From: Paenibacillaceae bacterium
Lineage (GTDB): Bacteria > Bacillota > Bacilli > Paenibacillales > Paenibacillaceae
Length of the DNA: 64,000 bases
Assembly (NCBI GenBank): GCA_900766135.1
Contig: CAAFUF010000004.1
Span: 62,001-126,000 of the forward strand
Direction: 5' to 3'
Below, in pieces: positions 61,368 through 64,000 of this stretch. The first letter of the stretch is position 1. Each line of letters starts with the position of its first letter. The notes beneath the pieces are model-generated. The model was not told the DNA's origin. It did not search any database and saw only the letters and a program-made list of their open reading frames with translations. Both the position numbers and the translations under genes were made by a program.

Positions 61368-62729
61368 CTACAGCAAGTAATACCGATCCGGCTTGGCCTG
61401 GTCCTTCATCGCGTTCCGGGTGTCGAGCAGGCAGCGGCTGGCGCGCCCGATCAGCTCATAGTCGAAGCCCGAATGATCGGTCGTGATCACCGCAATATCG
61501 GCTTCCCTCAGACGCGGCTCGGTCAATTCCTCGCACGTATAGGCGCGGCCATGATGCTTGAACTCCGCGATATGCGTGTCGCTGGTCCATACGGTGGCGC
61601 CCCGCTCCTCCAGCAGTCCGATCATTTTCAGCACCGGCGATTCGCGGTAATCGTCGATGTCCTTTTTGTACGCGACGCCCAGCAGATAGATGGTCGAGCC
61701 GCTCAGCGACTTGCGGTTGCCGTTTAGGATGTCGCCGATTCGCCGCACGACGAACTCGGGCATGGCATTGTTGATCTCCCCCGCCAACTCGATCAGTCGG
61801 GTATGGTACCCGTACTCCCGCGCTTTCCAGGTCAGGTAAAACGGATCGACGGGGATGCAGTGTCCGCCGAGCCCCGGCCCCGGATAAAAAGCCATAAATC
61901 CATAGGGCTTGGACTTCGCCGCTTCGATCACTTCCCACACGTTGATCCCCATCCGGCTGCAGAGAACGGCCATTTCATTGGCCAAGGCGATGTTGATGTG
62001 GCGGAACGTGTTCTCGTAAATCTTCTCCATTTCCGCGACGGCCGGGCTGGATACGACGTGCACATCACCGTTCAGGACCTGGCGGTACAACGCCTCGGCT
62101 ACCTCCGAGCATGCCGGTGTGACGCCGCCTACGACCTTGGGCGTATTTTTCGTGTTGTAGGTTTTATTGCCGGGATCCACCCGCTCCGGGGAATACGCCA
62201 GAAAAAAATCAACGCCGCAACGCAGCCCCGTCGCTTCGAGGATCGGCCGCACCAATTCCTCCGTCGTCCCGGGGTACGTGGTGCTTTCCAGCACGACCAG
62301 CATTCCCGGGTGCAAAAACCGGGCGATTTCCCGCGTGGAATTTTCCACGTAGCTTGTATCCGGTTGCTGATAAATATCGAGCGGCGTCGGGACGCAGATC
62401 GCCACGGCGTCCACTTCCCGCAAAAATGCATACTCTGCGGTGGCCCGGAGTCGGCCATCCTCCACCATTCCGCGCAAATCCTCATCTACGACGTCACCTA
62501 TGTAGTTATGGCCGCGATTCAGCATCTCGATCTTCCGGCTCTGTACGTCAAAACCGATGACGCGGTAGCCGGCCTTCGCCTTCTCGACCGCGAGCGGCAG
62601 ACCCACATACCCTAACCCGATCACGCCGATCACTGCGGTTTTATCCTTTAGCTTGCGCAGCAGCTCGGCTTGCCCGTTTCCGGAGTTCTCCGTGTTCCCC
62701 ATCCACCGGCTTCGCATCCCGCTATGCAT
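61368..62729 (-). CDS. wbpA: UDP-GlcNAc 6-dehydrogenase, WbpA-like
   Basis: 453 aa from ATG 62729 (AAGGAGG nine bases upstream). NAD motif IGVIGLGYVGLPLAVEKAKAG; middle helix block ENTFRHINIALANEMA; catalytic C291 in GLGGHCIPVDPFYL; C-terminal UDP-binding domain with GVAYKKDIDDYRESPVL. It oxidises the C6 alcohol of UDP-N-acetylhexosamine (or UDP-glucose in relatives) to the uronic acid in two steps. The surrounding wbpB, D and E genes favour UDP-GlcNAc. It is 16 bp after the wbpB-like gene. Confidence 0.9.
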   Translation of the reverse strand: MHSGMRSRWMGNTENSGNGQAELLRKLKDKTAVIGVIGLGYVGLPLAVEKAKAGYRVIGFDVQSRKIEMLNRGHNYIGDVVDEDLRGMVEDGRLRATAEYAFLREVDAVAICVPTPLDIYQQPDTSYVENSTREIARFLHPGMLVVLESTTYPGTTEELVRPILEATGLRCGVDFFLAYSPERVDPGNKTYNTKNTPKVVGGVTPACSEVAEALYRQVLNGDVHVVSSPAVAEMEKIYENTFRHINIALANEMAVLCSRMGINVWEVIEAAKSKPYGFMAFYPGPGLGGHCIPVDPFYLTWKAREYGYHTRLIELAGEINNAMPEFVVRRIGDILNGNRKSLSGSTIYLLGVAYKKDIDDYRESPVLKMIGLLEERGATVWTSDTHIAEFKHHGRAYTCEELTEPRLREADIAVITTDHSGFDYELIGRASRCLLDTRNAMKDQAKPDRYYLL

Positions 62730-62745
62730 GGCGTACGCCTCCTTC

Positions 62746-63765
62746 CTATCCAAGGGTATGGGCAGGTTCACCGCTGCCCCCGCCGGTCATGTCCAGCGCC
62801 AGTTTCACGGCGCGAATGCCATCCTCCAGCGTGATCTCCGGTTCCCGGTCCTCCTGAACGGCCCGGACCAGGTCGGTGATGATGCACTGGTGCCCCGGCA
62901 CGCCGTAAGGATCCTCGTCCACCTCGCGAATCAGCGCTTCGGTCTCTTCCCGCGACATCGAAGCGCATACCCAATGCCGGATCCAGTTGGCCGTTTTGCC
63001 GCCGATCACGGCGTAACCCTCCTCCCCGAACACGGAGATGCTCTCCTCGAGGTTATGCCCGTACACCGTGGTGGCGGCTTCGATCACGCCCAACGCGCCG
63101 CTGTCCAGCCGGATCGCCGCGATCGCTACATCCTCCGCTTCGATCTGCTTCAATCGCGTCGCCGTCAGCGACTTGACCTCCGCAACCGGACCAAACAGCC
63201 ATTGCAGCAAATCCAGGCCATGGATCGCCTGATTGAGCAGCACGCCGCCGTCCATCGCTTTCGTGCCGCGCCAGGCCGCTTGGTTGTAATAGGCTTGGCT
63301 GCGGTTCCAGCGAACGGTCATGTTGACGTGGCTCAGCTTGCCGAAGCGCTGCTCCGCCAGCGCCGCCCGAAGCACCCGCATCGCCGGCCGGTATCGGTTC
63401 GGGTGAACGACCGTAGCCTTTACGCCGCTTAAACGGACGGCGTTCCGCAACTGCTCCGCCTCCCTCAGATCCAGCGTCACCGGCTTCTCCAGCACGAGAT
63501 GTTTGCCCGCCCGCAGGGCTTGGAGCGCCAGAGCCCCATGGAGACCGCTGGGCGCGCAGATGCACACCGCATCAATGTCCGGCTGTTGCGCCAACATCGT
63601 GCCGAGGTCCGGATAGGACGCGGCCGGCGTGATCGCCCGCAGTTCCGCCAACCGGTCCGGATTCGGATCGCACACGGCCGCCAGACGGGCTCCTTCCGTT
63701 TTTTCGATCGCGTCGATATGCTTGTAAGCAATATGCCCGCAGCCCGCGATGGCGAAATTCATCAT
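62746..63765 (-). CDS. wbpB: 3-dehydrogenase, WbpB-like (Gfo/Idh/MocA)
   Basis: 339 aa. N-terminal Rossmann fold (FAIAGCGHIAYKHIDAIEKT), the conserved Glu-Lys-Pro (LVLEKPVTLD) that binds the cofactor and substrate, and C-terminal beta-sheet domain (GGVLLNQAIHGLDLLQWLFG). WbpB oxidises the C3 hydroxyl of UDP-GlcNAcA with NAD, giving the keto sugar used by WbpE. AGGGAGGG precedes the ATG. A second ATG three bases later is equally possible. Confidence 0.88.
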   Translation of the reverse strand: MMNFAIAGCGHIAYKHIDAIEKTEGARLAAVCDPNPDRLAELRAITPAASYPDLGTMLAQQPDIDAVCICAPSGLHGALALQALRAGKHLVLEKPVTLDLREAEQLRNAVRLSGVKATVVHPNRYRPAMRVLRAALAEQRFGKLSHVNMTVRWNRSQAYYNQAAWRGTKAMDGGVLLNQAIHGLDLLQWLFGPVAEVKSLTATRLKQIEAEDVAIAAIRLDSGALGVIEAATTVYGHNLEESISVFGEEGYAVIGGKTANWIRHWVCASMSREETEALIREVDEDPYGVPGHQCIITDLVRAVQEDREPEITLEDGIRAVKLALDMTGGGSGEPAHTLG

Positions 63766-64000
63766 TTGGCCGCCCTCCCTTTATATTTCTTCTCGATCCG
63801 GACCAGGGCGTCGCCAAGCTCCGAGTAATCCTCCGGCAGATGCCGGCGAGCCTGCCGGCTTTTCTTGTTGCGAAGATGCCGGGCATCCAGGATCAATGCC
63901 AGGCTAAGTCCCGCGAACAAACCCACGAAGCCGGCGAGCGCGATGTTCAGCGCTTTGCGAGGGCTGACCGGCGTCTTGGTCTCTTCCAGGCTGGCGGAGT
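63762..64000 (-). CDS. Wzz/CpsC-like chain-length regulator (5' end outside window)
   Basis: Only the last ~78 codons are present. They read ETKTPVSPRKALNIALAGFV, then a single membrane helix (FVGLFAGLSLALILD) and a basic cytoplasmic tail (ARHLRNKKSRQARRHLP). The P-x-x-P-R-K-x-L-N start to the last helix is characteristic of Wzz/CpsC/YveK polysaccharide co-polymerases. Its stop overlaps the wbpB-like ATG (ATGATGA), so it is the upstream partner in the operon. Confidence 0.78.
   Translation of the reverse strand, partial: SASLEETKTPVSPRKALNIALAGFVGLFAGLSLALILDARHLRNKKSRQARRHLPEDYSELGDALVRIEKKYKGRAAK

Overview
The window looks like chromosomal DNA from a Gram-positive, moderately GC-rich member of the Paenibacillaceae (Paenibacillus or a close relative). 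The evidence is strong AGGAGG-type ribosome binding sites, GTG/TTG starts beside ATG, a Firmicutes-style mdxEFG maltodextrin locus, a TcyP cystine carrier of exactly the Bacillus length, a secreted protein with a C-terminal FIMAH-type domain, and a Gram-positive type IV pilus operon. This rests on recognised protein families and gene order only; no database search was run. I saw no rRNA or tRNA genes.

Layout. (1) 1-8.4 kb: type IV pilus genes. On the minus strand are pilB-pilT-pilC-pilA-pilD-pilM (pilM leaves the window); divergently on the plus strand are three minor-pilin-like genes, the last carrying a long beta-repeat domain. (2) 8.7-12 kb: an ECF sigma factor with a DUF4367 anti-sigma-like partner, and tcyP. 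(3) 12.5-32 kb: an alpha-glucan island: an amylase lipoprotein, a chemoreceptor, the maltodextrin importer mdxE-mdxF-mdxG (no ATPase gene), a neopullulanase, a LacI-family regulator, beta-phosphoglucomutase, maltose phosphorylase, type I pullulanase and a glycogen-debranching-type enzyme. Nine AAACGTTT-type operators lie in its intergenic regions and imply one regulon: extracellular alpha-glucan is cut to maltodextrins, imported, trimmed and debranched to maltose, phosphorolysed to beta-glucose-1-phosphate and isomerised to glucose-6-phosphate. (4) 32-44 kb: mixed genes: a large secreted multidomain protein, a DUF2628-like protein, a metallophosphoesterase lipoprotein, an FAD-dependent dehydrogenase behind a purine riboswitch, a CNNM/CorC-type membrane protein, a DUF4129 membrane protein and a GalE-like epimerase. 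(5) 44.7-64 kb: cell-surface polysaccharide genes. An LCP ligase and a beta-helix protein are followed by a degenerate-repeat region interrupted by a decayed insertion sequence. Then comes a long minus-strand operon: Wzz-like (partial), WbpB-, WbpA-, WbpD- and WbpE-like enzymes, Wzx flippase, deacetylase, glycosyltransferase, Wzy polymerase, two more glycosyltransferases and a phosphoglycosyltransferase. The Wbp set predicts a 2,3-diacetamido-2,3-dideoxy-uronic acid in the polymer.

Most striking unexplained feature: between the wbpD- and wbpA-like genes (60924-61312) lie eight copies of a ~25-bp palindrome (core ATGTTGCA/TGCAACAT) at an exact 52-bp spacing, with semi-conserved inter-palindrome DNA. 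It is not coding and not a CRISPR. Other items for a second look are a guanine-class purine aptamer whose terminator overlaps the aptamer core (predicted ON switch) ahead of an FAD dehydrogenase, a prepilin peptidase lacking the cysteine-rich methylase region, modular ~50-bp intergenic repeats, and tandem repeats around the insertion sequence.
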